A stretch of 64,000 bases of DNA from Pseudomonas chlororaphis subsp. piscium (GCF_003850345.1 NZ_CP027707.1:3224001-3288000), one strand, 5' to 3'. Shown: positions 17,082 to 26,029, counted from the first letter of the stretch. Numbers and translations are program-made. The notes: a model not told the origin generated them from the sequence alone.

Positions 17082-18454
17082 GACCTGGCTTCCTTGTAGG
17101 GGTGGCTCTGCGGCGCTTCGGCCTGGCGGCGCAGCACGCTGGACAGGGCCAGGAAGATCCACAGGTATTTGTGGTTCGGCGCACTGAGAAACAGCAGGAA
17201 CACCGCCAGGGCCAGCAGGCTCAGGCCCAGGTGGGTGGCGATGTCGGCCTGGTCCTGCTGGCCCTTGTGCAGCCATGCGACCCGTGCCCGTTCGAAGTTG
17301 CGCAGGCCCATCAGCAGCAGGGCGACGAAGCTCAGGCCGCCGGGAATCCCCAGTTCGCTGAACAGTTCCAGGTAAGTGTTGTGGGCGCGCCGGTAGAGGT
17401 CCGGCTCGTTCATGTTTTCCGAGAAACCGCTGGCAAAGCCGGTCTGCGCGTAATGGATCGGAAAGGTTCCCAGGCCCGAGCCGAGCAGCGGGTTCTCGCG
17501 GATCATCTGCCCGCCGACCACCAGGTACGAGGTGCGCCGGCCCAGGGAGGTGTCGGCGGAGTGGGAGCCGGACTTGAGCAGGCTCAGGGACTGGATCCGC
17601 GCCACATAGTCCGCCGGCAGCGCGGCGATGCCCAGGGGCACGACGATTGCCACGGCGAACATGACGAACCCCAGGTGCTTGGGCCGCAGCCGTTGCAGCC
17701 GATGGCGGTAGTGCCAGGCGCCGATGGCGATGGTGAACAGCACCACCAGCAACCCGGAGCGCGAGTCGGTCTTGGTCATGCCGGCCATCAGGGTCAGGGT
17801 CACCCCGGCCCAGAACAGCCGCAGCGGCCAGTGCCGCTCGCGCAGGGCCAGGAGGATCGCCGGCGGCACCGCCATGGCGATCAGCAGGGCGAAGTAGTTG
17901 GCGTCCTGCAACAGGCCGATGGCCCGGCCACCGACCTGGTACTTGGCCGAGAACAGGGCGATCACGCAGGTGGCGGCCACGCTCAGCGCCAGCAGGCGGC
18001 AGAGCATCAGCAGGTTGACCTCGCGACCGATCAGCAGGGTCACGAAAAACAGCACCAGGCCCACCGCCAGTTCCCGCAGGCTGTCCAGGGACACGCCCAG
18101 GTTCTCGCTGTACATCAGGCTCAGCAGCAGGCACAGCAGGAATGGCAGCAGCGCCCGCCACAGGTTGCTGCGCAGGCGCGTTTCGTCGATCTGGCGCATC
18201 AGCAGCTTGAACAGCAGGATCAGGATCAGCGAGGCCCCCAGCAGCTTGGCCGCGGAAAAGGAGCTGTCCTTGAACAGGCCTTCGAACGGCACCAGCGCGC
18301 AGATGCCCAGCAGGCCCCAGCCGGTGCGGCGGTACAGCAGCGCCAGGCCGAACATGCCGACCACCACCAGCGGCGCCAGATAGGGCCAGGGGCTGGCGAG
18401 CAGCAGCAGGCAGGCCAGCCCCAGCAGGGCGCCCAGGGAAAGAGAGGCGATCAT
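17078..18454 (-). CDS. wzy: Wzy / O-antigen-ligase family polymerase
   Basis: The 458-residue integral membrane protein has about 12 hydrophobic helices and the Wzy_C signature in its large periplasmic loop: GSGLGTFPIHYAQTGF followed by RRAHNTYLELFSELGIPGG. Such proteins polymerise flipped repeat units (Wzy) or ligate O-antigen (WaaL); next to wzx, a Wzz-like co-polymerase and a Wza-like export protein, polymerase is the better call. The start at 18454 is fixed by ATGA overlap with the upstream GT4 gene. The C-terminal tail is short and polar. Confidence 0.88.
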   Translation of the reverse strand: MIASLSLGALLGLACLLLLASPWPYLAPLVVVGMFGLALLYRRTGWGLLGICALVPFEGLFKDSSFSAAKLLGASLILILLFKLLMRQIDETRLRSNLWRALLPFLLCLLLSLMYSENLGVSLDSLRELAVGLVLFFVTLLIGREVNLLMLCRLLALSVAATCVIALFSAKYQVGGRAIGLLQDANYFALLIAMAVPPAILLALRERHWPLRLFWAGVTLTLMAGMTKTDSRSGLLVVLFTIAIGAWHYRHRLQRLRPKHLGFVMFAVAIVVPLGIAALPADYVARIQSLSLLKSGSHSADTSLGRRTSYLVVGGQMIRENPLLGSGLGTFPIHYAQTGFASGFSENMNEPDLYRRAHNTYLELFSELGIPGGLSFVALLLMGLRNFERARVAWLHKGQQDQADIATHLGLSLLALAVFLLFLSAPNHKYLWIFLALSSVLRRQAEAPQSHPYKEARS

Positions 18455-19521
18455 CGGTTCCAGGCCTCGTGGGCCGCGCGGTACAGGGCCTGCCAGCGCA
18501 GGGTCAGGCGCGGCAGATGATAGTCGCGGCGTTGCCGCTGGCGCGCCGCCAGGCTCAGGCGTTCGCCCAGGTCGGGGTCGTCCAGCAGCTCGGCGATATG
18601 CCCGGCCAGTTCGGTGCTGTCCAGCGGCTGGGCGAGCAGGCCGTTGACGCTGTGTTCGATCACATCGGGAATGCCGCCGACGGCAAAGGCGGCGATCGGC
18701 GTGCCGGCCTGCATGGCTTCCAGCAGGATCATCGGCGTACCTTCGGTGCGCGAGCTGAGCACCAGCACGCTGAGGCGGTGCATCCATTTGCTCATGTTGT
18801 TCTGGTAGCCCGGCATCAGGATCTGCAACGCCAGGCCGGCGTCCTGGATGCGCTGGCGCAGCATTTCGCTCAAGGGCCCGTCGCCGAGCAGTACCACCTT
18901 CAGCGCCGGGCGTTGCAGGCACAGCGGGATCAGTGCGTCGAGAAACAGGTCCGGGCCTTTTTCCTGGCTCAGGCGGCCGACGAAGCCCACCAGCGGCGCA
19001 TTGGGGTCGCGCAGGTTCTGGTCGGGAATGCACTGCTCAGGCAAACCATTGGGGATCACCTGCAGTTTCTCCGCCTCGACCCCGGCCTGGCGATGCAAGC
19101 GGGCGATGCTCTGCGCCACGCAGGCCACCCGCCGCACCGTGCGCCGGCGGCACAGGCGCAGGCTGAGCCAGGTGTAGAACTTCTGCTTGGCGCTGCGCGG
19201 GGTGAACCCGTGCTGGGTCCATACCAGCGGCAGGCCCAGGCGCCAGGCGCAGAGCAGGGCAAACAGCTGGGCCTTGAAATTGTGCGCATTGAGCAGCACC
19301 GGTTGCGGGCCCAGGTGGCTGAGCATCGCTCGCAGCCCGCTGCAGCTGTGGCACTCGACGCCGCCCGCGCGAAAACGTTCGAGCAGGGCCGGCGGCGCGT
19401 CGATAAACAGCACCTGGTGCTGTCCGGGCATGCCCCGGCAATGGTCCAGCAGCATGCGTTCGGCGCCATAGAAACCGCCGCTGTGGATCACATGGACAAT
19501 CGGCAGGTCGGCCATCAGCAT
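18451..19521 (-). CDS. Glycosyltransferase family 4
   Basis: A GT-B fold retaining glycosyltransferase of about 356 residues. The N-terminal domain opens with VHVIHSGGFYGAERML. The C-terminal domain has VGFVGRLSQEKGPDLFLDA and the GT4 EX7E motif EGTPMILLEAM, which binds the nucleotide-sugar donor. It is cytoplasmic or peripheral. The start is ambiguous: ATG at 19521 and 19515 are close together, and a GTG at 19566 would overlap the upstream gene by 28 bases. I chose 19521 because it follows the upstream stop closely and begins near the conserved fold. The donor is unknown. Confidence 0.9.
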   Translation of the reverse strand: MLMADLPIVHVIHSGGFYGAERMLLDHCRGMPGQHQVLFIDAPPALLERFRAGGVECHSCSGLRAMLSHLGPQPVLLNAHNFKAQLFALLCAWRLGLPLVWTQHGFTPRSAKQKFYTWLSLRLCRRRTVRRVACVAQSIARLHRQAGVEAEKLQVIPNGLPEQCIPDQNLRDPNAPLVGFVGRLSQEKGPDLFLDALIPLCLQRPALKVVLLGDGPLSEMLRQRIQDAGLALQILMPGYQNNMSKWMHRLSVLVLSSRTEGTPMILLEAMQAGTPIAAFAVGGIPDVIEHSVNGLLAQPLDSTELAGHIAELLDDPDLGERLSLAARQRQRRDYHLPRLTLRWQALYRAAHEAWNR

Positions 19522-19538
19522 CTCGCTTTCTGTGCGGT

Positions 19539-21107
19539 TCACTGCTTGGCCCAGTGCCAGAGCCACTGCCAGGTCCAGCGCGGGTAGGGGTTGACCACCG
19601 GCGCCTGCACCGCGTCGAGCACCATCAGCACCGGCAGGTTCAGGTGGTCGCCGACCTGGGCCGGATGCTTGAAGCGGTGATCGAAGAACTCGTAGACGTA
19701 GCCCAGGGCAATCGCCAGCAGCAGGCCAGTGAGCAGGCCCAGGGGGATGATCAGCATGGGTTTGGGGAAGGCCGCCTCGCTGGGTTCATAGGGCTGGCTG
19801 AGCACCCGGGCGTTGGACAGCTCGCCATTGATCAGGCGCTCGCCGCGGCTTTCTTCGTAGCGCTGGGTGTAGGTGAAGAACGCCTTGTGCAGGGCGTCGA
19901 TTTCGGTGTCGAGCTGGCGCAGCTTGCTCAGCACTTCCTGCAGGTCGCGCACGCGGGTCTTGTACTCGTTGATCCGCGCGGTCTTCTGGGCGATCACCGA
20001 GTTGGTGATCTGCAGGTCGCTGGTGCGCTCGCGGACGCGGTTTTCCACGACCTTGAGGAACTGCGCGCGGGCGCGGACGATCTGCTCGCGCTGCTGCTGC
20101 ATCGGCACGCTGTCGGCCCGGTAGGTGTCGGAAGTGGTGCCGTACTGGCTCACCAGGTTGGTCAGCTGTTCGCCCAGCTGTTTGATCTCGCGGTCCTCGT
20201 AGGCCACGTTGTCCACGGTGTTGGCGAAGGCGAAGGGGAAGGTGTAGTCGGTCAGGCTGCCCTTGCGCGCGGCCTTCAGGTTGTTTTGCAAGTAGTCCAG
20301 GCGACGCTGGTTCTCCAGGGCCTGGTCGCGGTAGCCATTGAGCGACTGCTCCTCGGTGTTGATGGCGTTCAGGCGGAAGGTGATTTCTTCCTTGGGATCG
20401 GAGGCATGGGCCGCTTCCAGCAGGGCCTGGCGCAAGCCTTCGAGATCATCCAGGCGTTCCTGGTACTGGACTTTCTTCTGCTCGAAGAAGGTCTGCGGCA
20501 GCTCGTTGGATTGCAGGTCCTGGCGGTTCTTCAGGTAGTTGGCCAGCAGGCGCTCGACGAAGCGCGTGCCCTGGGTCGGGTCGGCGCTGGCGTAGACCAC
20601 CGAGATCACGTTGGAGCCGGGCAGGGTGGCGATCTTCAGGTCCTTGACCGCCTGGGTGGTCATGGCGTCGAGGGCGGTGTCGCGCACCGGTTCGATCTTC
20701 AGGCCCAGGGTCGCGCGCAGCGGGGTGGTCAGGTGGTCGCGCAGCGGGTTGAAGATCAGCCGGGCGAGCAGGCCCTCGCCATCGCCGAACTCCCCGGCGT
20801 CGCGCAACTGGCCGATGGTTTCGCGGATCAGCGTCGGCGAGCGCAGGATATTGCTCTCGGTTTCCATGTCCGCCAGGGACGGCGGGATGAACTTGTCGCT
20901 GTCCGGGGTGAGCACGGTGTTGGCGTCGCTCTGCGACAGCTTCTTCGACTGCACTATGACTTCGGCGGTGATCTCGTAGCTCTGGCGCAGCACCAGCGGC
21001 AACAGCAGGGCGATCACGGCGAAGCCGAGGAACACACGTTTGATCAGCCGGCGATTGACGAAGAACACGAGGAGGAACTCGTGCAGGTAGTTTTCGATTC
21101 TGTTCAT
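19539..21107 (-). CDS. Wzz/GumC-type polysaccharide co-polymerase without kinase domain
   Basis: The 522-residue protein has two membrane helices (about 20-40 and 445-465) bracketing a large periplasmic coiled-coil domain, and a Pro-rich stretch before the second helix (YEPSEAAFPKPM). These are marks of PCP proteins that set chain length and bridge to the outer-membrane channel. It ends about 50 residues after the second helix, so the BY-kinase domain of Wzc is absent; the next gene but one upstream encodes a separate ATPase-like protein. ATG at 21107 was chosen; a TTG five codons earlier overlaps the upstream stop and is an alternative. Confidence 0.88.
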   Translation of the reverse strand: MNRIENYLHEFLLVFFVNRRLIKRVFLGFAVIALLLPLVLRQSYEITAEVIVQSKKLSQSDANTVLTPDSDKFIPPSLADMETESNILRSPTLIRETIGQLRDAGEFGDGEGLLARLIFNPLRDHLTTPLRATLGLKIEPVRDTALDAMTTQAVKDLKIATLPGSNVISVVYASADPTQGTRFVERLLANYLKNRQDLQSNELPQTFFEQKKVQYQERLDDLEGLRQALLEAAHASDPKEEITFRLNAINTEEQSLNGYRDQALENQRRLDYLQNNLKAARKGSLTDYTFPFAFANTVDNVAYEDREIKQLGEQLTNLVSQYGTTSDTYRADSVPMQQQREQIVRARAQFLKVVENRVRERTSDLQITNSVIAQKTARINEYKTRVRDLQEVLSKLRQLDTEIDALHKAFFTYTQRYEESRGERLINGELSNARVLSQPYEPSEAAFPKPMLIIPLGLLTGLLLAIALGYVYEFFDHRFKHPAQVGDHLNLPVLMVLDAVQAPVVNPYPRWTWQWLWHWAKQ

Positions 21108-21118
21108 CGCGGGAAGGC

Positions 21119-22132
21119 TCAATTGTTGTCCGATTCTTTGTTGTCGACGCGGTAGCCGAAGCTGAAGCCGACACCCTGGAACATGATGATGTCCGCCAGT
21201 TGCTTGCTGAACGCGCCGGCCTTGGCCAGGCGGGTCTTGGGCACGTAGAGCAGGTCGTCCGGTTGCAGATAGGCGAACTGCGCGGCGTTGCGGTCCAGCG
21301 CGGCGGCGACGTCGTAGGTGCGGGCCTGCACCTGGTTGCCGGTGCGGCGCATGATCACCACCGAGTCCAGGCGCGCGGTGGGGCTGGCGCCCTTGGCCAG
21401 GGTCAGGGCCTCGAGCACCGACACCGGGCGGCGGATCGGGTAGGCGCCGGGCTGGCCGACTTCACCGAGCACGAACACCTCGTTGGCCGCCGTCGACTTG
21501 AGCAGCACGTCGGCGCTGACCTGGCCGACTTCCTTGGCGTAGCGCTGGTTGATGGTCTTCTGCAGCTGGCTGAGGGTCATGCCCTGCAAGGACATGGCGC
21601 CGAGCAACGGGAAACTGGCGCGGCCGTCCGAGCCGACGGTGATCTCGCGGCTCAGGCCGGTGGCCGGGTTGGTCAGGCTGGTGCGCAGGTTGTCCAGCTG
21701 GGCCATGGCGTGGGAAATCGAAAAGGTCACCTGGGGTTTTTTCAGCACCCGCGAATAGGCGCTTTCCAGGGTCCGGCGCGCCTCTTCGGCGGTCAGCCCG
21801 GCGACCTGCACGTTGCCGACGTAGGGCATCTCGATGCTGCCGTCGGGCAACACCAGCTTGTTGCCGCCCAGCTCGGCGGCGCTGAGGAACGAGACGTCGA
21901 CCTGGTCGCCCGGTTGCACCCGATAGCGGGTCTGGCTGGTGCTGCCGATGTGGAAGATCACGTCCAGCACGTCCTGTGGACGCAGGACCTGCTCCACCGG
22001 CAGTACTTCGGTCATCTGGCCCTGGCCGGCTTCGGCGCTGAGGACATGCACCGGCATTTCCTCGACGTCGGGGCTGGCGCAGCCGGCGAGGGCGGCCAGC
22101 AACAGGCAAAGGGGGAGCGCTTGAGGTTTCAT
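21119..22132 (-). CDS. Outer-membrane polysaccharide export lipoprotein (Wza/GumB type)
   Basis: The 337-residue lipoprotein has a type II signal peptide with lipobox LAGC (Cys18). It contains a Poly_export domain (RYRVQPGDQVDVSF, PDGSIEMPYVGNVQVAGLTAEEA) and an SLBB-type repeat (EVFVLGEVGQPGAYPI). Such proteins form the periplasmic/outer-membrane channel that exports the polymer, working with the Wzz-like protein encoded immediately downstream. The C-terminus (FQGVGFSFGYRVDNKESDNN) is polar and does not show the amphipathic Wza helix clearly. It follows the ATPase-like gene by 22 bases. Confidence 0.92.
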   Translation of the reverse strand: MKPQALPLCLLLAALAGCASPDVEEMPVHVLSAEAGQGQMTEVLPVEQVLRPQDVLDVIFHIGSTSQTRYRVQPGDQVDVSFLSAAELGGNKLVLPDGSIEMPYVGNVQVAGLTAEEARRTLESAYSRVLKKPQVTFSISHAMAQLDNLRTSLTNPATGLSREITVGSDGRASFPLLGAMSLQGMTLSQLQKTINQRYAKEVGQVSADVLLKSTAANEVFVLGEVGQPGAYPIRRPVSVLEALTLAKGASPTARLDSVVIMRRTGNQVQARTYDVAAALDRNAAQFAYLQPDDLLYVPKTRLAKAGAFSKQLADIIMFQGVGFSFGYRVDNKESDNN

Positions 22133-22154
22133 GTGCAGACTTTCCTTGTGCCGG

Positions 22155-22799
22155 TCAGAGACGGTCGTAGACCCATTTGGGCATGTAGTACTTGCGCGCG
22201 TTGAACACGCTGCCGATCAGCTTCGCCTCGGCCTGGACCAGCCGTTGCGCGGCGGCCTGGGCCACTTCCCAGCGGGTTTCCTCGCTGCGCACCACCAGCA
22301 CCACGCCATCGACCTGGGTACTCAGGGTGAGGATGTCGCCGTTGCTGTACACCGGGTCGCCGTCGATGATCACGAAGCGGTAGGCCTCGTTCAGCGCGGC
22401 GAACAGTTCCCGCAGCGGCTGGCTGGTCAGGCGTTCGCTGTACTGCTGGCGACGCCCCAGGGGCAGGAAGTCGAAGCCCGGGGCACCTGGGTGCTCGATG
22501 CAGGACGCCAGGCTCGGCGGCTGTTCGGCCAGCACCAGGTCGAGGAACCCAGGGTTCTGTTCCAGGCCCAGGCGCCGGGTCAGGCTGGTGTCGGCGAGGC
22601 TGGTGTCCAGCAGCAGCACCCGCCCGCGGCTGGTGCGCGCCAGCTCGTTGGCCAGGGCCAGGCTGCTGGTGGTCACGCCGCTGTTGCCGTTCGGCGCGGT
22701 GAGCAGGATCACCCGCAGTTGCTGGTCGAGTACGGTCACGGCCAGGTTGCTTTCGGTGGGGGTCTGGATTTCCAGACTGGCAAAGGTTGCAGCCGCCAT
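22155..22799 (-). CDS. CpsD/BY-kinase-like ATPase with degenerate Walker A
   Basis: The 214-residue cytoplasmic protein has the MinD/CpsD fold that normally partners a Wzz-like protein. It shows a P-loop region GNSGVTT (38-44), a Walker A'-like LLLDTSLAD (Asp65), a Walker B-like FVIIDGDPV (Asp146) and three tyrosines near the C-terminus (204, 205, 211). In active BY-kinases the P-loop is GEGKTT, and here Val42 occupies the lysine position; the second Asp of Walker A' is also Ser67. ATP hydrolysis or tyrosine phosphorylation is therefore doubtful, although the Tyr-rich tail is kept. It lies one base after the sugar transferase stop (TGA A ATG). Confidence 0.8.
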   Translation of the reverse strand: MAAATFASLEIQTPTESNLAVTVLDQQLRVILLTAPNGNSGVTTSSLALANELARTSRGRVLLLDTSLADTSLTRRLGLEQNPGFLDLVLAEQPPSLASCIEHPGAPGFDFLPLGRRQQYSERLTSQPLRELFAALNEAYRFVIIDGDPVYSNGDILTLSTQVDGVVLVVRSEETRWEVAQAAAQRLVQAEAKLIGSVFNARKYYMPKWVYDRL

Positions 22800-22800
22800 T

Positions 22801-23595
22801 TCAACTTGCTCCGTGGCCGTTGAGGACTTTGAGAGGGGTTTTGAGCAGGATCTTCAGGTCCAGCCAGGGGCTCTGCTGAAAGATGTAGGTCATGTCCAGG
22901 GTCACCCGGCCGTCGAAATCCACATCGCTGCGCCCGGACACCTGCCACAGGCCGGTGATGCCGGGGTAGATGCTCAGGCGGCCGAGGTGGTGTTCCTTGT
23001 AGGTCTGGGCGTGGAACGAGGTCGGCCGCGGGCCGACGATGCGCATCTGGCCGAGCAGCACATTGATCAGGTTCGGCAGCTCGTCGAGGCTGGTGCGCCG
23101 CAGGAAACCGCCGATCCCGGTGATCCGCGGGTCGCGGTCGATCTTGAAGTCCACCGAGTCCGGGCCGTGCTTGTTCAGGTGGCGCACCGAGTCCTTCAGG
23201 GACTCGGCGTTGACCACCATGGTGCGGAACTTGTACATGCCGAAACGCCGGCCACGAAAGCCGGTGCGCAGTTGCACGAAAAACACCGGGCCGGGGCTGG
23301 TCAGCTTGATCAGCAGGGCGATCGTCAACAGCAACGGCGAGATCAGCAGCAGGATCAGCGCGGCCAGCAGGGTCGAGGTCAGGCGCTTGCTCAGGGACAG
23401 GGTCCAGGGGCAGCCGCCGCGGCGACCGGTCAGCCAGCCACGGCGTTGCAGCTCGACGGCGGCCTCGACCTTGCGCCGGAACGGGTCGCTGCGCCGGTCG
23501 ATGTGGATCGGGCCGGCAGTCGGCGTCGGCTCCTCGGGAACAGAAGGCACGGGCGATGAGAATGGTCTCTCCATGTCCATCGGGGGTATTTCCAT
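22801..23595 (-). CDS. Initiating undecaprenyl-phosphate sugar transferase
   Basis: This polyprenyl-phosphate hexose-1-phosphate transferase starts the EPS repeat unit. The 264-residue protein has a polar N-terminal region (about 65 residues), one membrane segment (about 72-95) and the catalytic domain with YKFRTMVVNAE, RRTSLDELPNLINVLLGQMRIVGPRP and YPGITGLWQVSGRSDV. It is the small monotopic type, without the four N-terminal helices and CoA-binding-like domain of WcaJ. ATG at 23595 gives this length; ATGs at 23580 and 23574 are alternatives and none has a strong ribosome-binding site. The first sugar is not predictable by eye. Confidence 0.9.
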   Translation of the reverse strand: MEIPPMDMERPFSSPVPSVPEEPTPTAGPIHIDRRSDPFRRKVEAAVELQRRGWLTGRRGGCPWTLSLSKRLTSTLLAALILLLISPLLLTIALLIKLTSPGPVFFVQLRTGFRGRRFGMYKFRTMVVNAESLKDSVRHLNKHGPDSVDFKIDRDPRITGIGGFLRRTSLDELPNLINVLLGQMRIVGPRPTSFHAQTYKEHHLGRLSIYPGITGLWQVSGRSDVDFDGRVTLDMTYIFQQSPWLDLKILLKTPLKVLNGHGAS

Positions 23596-23651
23596 AGGCA
23601 GTGGGTAGAAAAGCGGCGAGCGGGTTCGCCGGTGCAGCTCGGTGCGACTCG

Positions 23652-24680
23652 TCAGGCCCGTGGCGGCGAGGGCGGCCGGTAGTAGCTCTGGAACCAGTCG
23701 ACGAAGCGCCCCAGGCCTTCGGCCAGGGGCACCTGCGGGCCGAAGCCGGTGACGTTCTCCAGGGCGCTGGCATCGGCGCAGGTGTTCAGCACATCGCCGG
23801 GCTGCAGCGGCAGGTACTCGACCAGTGCCTTGCGCCCGAGCAGTTGCTCGAGGGTGGCGACGTAGTCCTTGAGTTCCACCGGGCGCTGCCCGCCGATGTT
23901 GAACAGGCGCCAGGGCGCCATGCTGGTGGCCGGGTCGGGCCGTTCGCGGTCCCACAGCGGGTCGCGCACCGGCGGCTTGGCCAGCAGACGCACCAGGGAT
24001 TCGACAATGTCATCGATGTAGGTGAAGTCGCGCTGGTGCATGCCGTAGTTGAACAGCTTCAGCGGCCGGCCTTCGCTGATGGCCTGGGCGAACAGGATCG
24101 GCGACATGTCCGGGCGGCCCCAGGGACCGTACACGGTGAAGAAGCGCAGGCCGGTGGCCGGCACGTCGAACAGGTGGCTGTAGCTGTGGGCCATCAGCTC
24201 GTTGGCCTTTTTGCTCGCGGCGTACAGCGACAGCGGATGGTCGACGTTGTCGCTGACCTTGTACGGCGTGTGATGGTTGGCGCCGTACACCGAACTGGAC
24301 GAGGCGTAGATCAGGTGCTCGACCGGGTAGCGCCGGCACATTTCCAGCAGGTTGAGAAAGCCGCCGAGGTTGCTGTCCAGGTAGGCCTTGGGGTTTTCCA
24401 GGGAATAACGCACCCCGGCCTGGGCCGCCAGGTTGATCACCACCTGCGGGCGGACCTGGGCGAACAGCCGGTCGAGGGCGTCGGCATCGCTCAAGTCCAG
24501 GCGGTACAGCGGGAAGGCGCCCACCTGTTGCTCCACCCAGCGCACCCGGTCGCGCTTGAGCTGCGGGTCGTAGTAGTCGTTGAAATTATCCAGCCCGGTG
24601 ACCTGATGCCCATCCTTGAGCAAACGCAGTGCGGTATGGGCGCCGATGAAACCGGCGGCCCCGGTGATCAGGATATTCAT
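23652..24680 (-). CDS. UDP-glucuronate 4-epimerase-like SDR enzyme
   Basis: This extended short-chain dehydrogenase has 342 residues: NAD-binding GAAGFIG (7-13), ASSSSVYG, the catalytic LYAASKKAN (YxxxK) and FFTVYGPWGRPDM. The GxRxFTVYGPWGRPDM block is characteristic of UDP-glucuronate 4-epimerases (CapI/GAE group), which interconvert UDP-GlcA and UDP-GalA. This fits its position directly after ugd, with which it overlaps by ATGA. The polymer therefore probably contains galacturonate or a mix of uronic acids. Its start at 24680 is firmly set by the overlap. Confidence 0.88.
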   Translation of the reverse strand: MNILITGAAGFIGAHTALRLLKDGHQVTGLDNFNDYYDPQLKRDRVRWVEQQVGAFPLYRLDLSDADALDRLFAQVRPQVVINLAAQAGVRYSLENPKAYLDSNLGGFLNLLEMCRRYPVEHLIYASSSSVYGANHHTPYKVSDNVDHPLSLYAASKKANELMAHSYSHLFDVPATGLRFFTVYGPWGRPDMSPILFAQAISEGRPLKLFNYGMHQRDFTYIDDIVESLVRLLAKPPVRDPLWDRERPDPATSMAPWRLFNIGGQRPVELKDYVATLEQLLGRKALVEYLPLQPGDVLNTCADASALENVTGFGPQVPLAEGLGRFVDWFQSYYRPPSPPRA

Positions 24681-26029
24681 GCGTAGAGCGCCCCCGGTAG
24701 GCGATAGGGTAAGCCGATGCTCAGGTAATGCAGGCCGGCATCCGCCGCCTGTTGCGGGTTGTAGAGGTTGCGCCCGTCGACGATCAGCCGAGCCTTGAGG
24801 CGCTCGCGCAGCTGGTTGAAATCGACCACGCGAAAGGCCTTCCACTCGGTGCAGATCACCAGCGCATCGGCGCATTGCAGGGTGTCGTCGCGGGTCGCGC
24901 ACAGCTGCAGGTCGGGGCGGTAGCCGTACAGGCGCCGGCATTCGGTCATGGCTTCCGGGTCGTAGGCATGCACCGTGGCGCCGGCCTCCCACAGCGCTTC
25001 CATCAGGTAGCGGCTGGTGGCTTCGCGCATGTCGTCGGTATTGGGCTTGAAGGCCAGCCCCCAGATCGCAATGACCTTGCCCCGCAGGTCGTCGCCCAGG
25101 TGCGCCTTGAGCTTGCGGAACAGCACGTGCCGCTGCTGCTCGTTGACGTCGCGCACGGTCTTGAGCATGTGCGGCTCCAGGCCGTGGCTCTCGGCGGTGT
25201 GGATCAGCGCCTTGAGATCCTTGGGGAAACACGAGCCGCCAAAGCCGGCGCCCGGGTAGATGAAGTGGTAGCCGATCCGCGGGTCGGCGCCGATGCCCTT
25301 GCGCACGGCGCTGATGTCGACGTCCAGGCGCTCGGCCAGGTTGGCCATTTCGTTCATGAAGCTGATGCGCGTGGCGAGCATCGCGTTGGCGGCGTACTTC
25401 ACCAGCTCGGCGCTGCGGTTATCCATGAACATCAGGCGGTCGTGGTTGTGGTTGAACGGTGCGTACAGCTCGCTCAGCTGCTGGCGCGGCTTGTCATGGG
25501 CGCAGCCGACGATGATCCGGTCCGGGCGCATGCAGTCGGCCACCGCGCTGCCTTCCTTGAGGAACTCGGGGTTGGACACCACATGCACCTTGAGCTCGGA
25601 CTTGCCCAGGTCGGTGAGCTGCTCGATGACGGTTTCCAGCACCAGGTCGGCGGTGCCCACCGGCACCGTGGACTTGATCACCAGGGTCTTGTCGCTGTGC
25701 ATCAGGCGGGCGATGTCGCGGGCCACGGCGATCACGTGATCGAGATCGGCGGAGCCGTCTTCGTTGGACGGGGTGCCCACTGCGATAAACATCAGCTCGC
25801 CATGGTTCACCGCGTCCTGGGCCTGGGTGGTGAAGGACAGGCGGCCGGCTTTCAGATTGTCCTCGATCAGCGTCGTCAGCCCCGGCTCGTGAATGGGCGC
25901 GATGGCGCGCTGCAATTGGGCGACTTTCTGGCTGTCGATGTCGACACAGACCACGTTGTGGCCGACGTCGGCCAGGGCGACTGCTTGTACCAGGCCGACG
26001 TAGCCGGTACCAAAAACGCTGACATCCAA
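24677..26029 (-). CDS. ugd: UDP-glucose 6-dehydrogenase, EPS copy
   Basis: The enzyme oxidises UDP-glucose to UDP-glucuronate with two NAD. The 450-residue product has the Rossmann motif GTGYVG (7-12), [12 protein letters not shown], the catalytic cysteine in GGSCFPKD (about residue 267) and [13 protein letters not shown]. It is the first gene of the EPS operon. TTG at 26029 is proposed as the start because it gives the family N-terminus (MDVSVFGTGYVG) with GAGG upstream; the ATG at 26077 would add 16 residues not seen in the family. A second ugd at 58.7-60.0 kb serves the arn operon and is clearly diverged. Confidence 0.93.
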   Translation of the reverse strand: MDVSVFGTGYVGLVQAVALADVGHNVVCVDIDSQKVAQLQRAIAPIHEPGLTTLIEDNLKAGRLSFTTQAQDAVNHGELMFIAVGTPSNEDGSADLDHVIAVARDIARLMHSDKTLVIKSTVPVGTADLVLETVIEQLTDLGKSELKVHVVSNPEFLKEGSAVADCMRPDRIIVGCAHDKPRQQLSELYAPFNHNHDRLMFMDNRSAELVKYAANAMLATRISFMNEMANLAERLDVDISAVRKGIGADPRIGYHFIYPGAGFGGSCFPKDLKALIHTAESHGLEPHMLKTVRDVNEQQRHVLFRKLKAHLGDDLRGKVIAIWGLAFKPNTDDMREATSRYLMEALWEAGATVHAYDPEAMTECRRLYGYRPDLQLCATRDDTLQCADALVICTEWKAFRVVDFNQLRERLKARLIVDGRNLYNPQQAADAGLHYLSIGLPYRLPGALYA

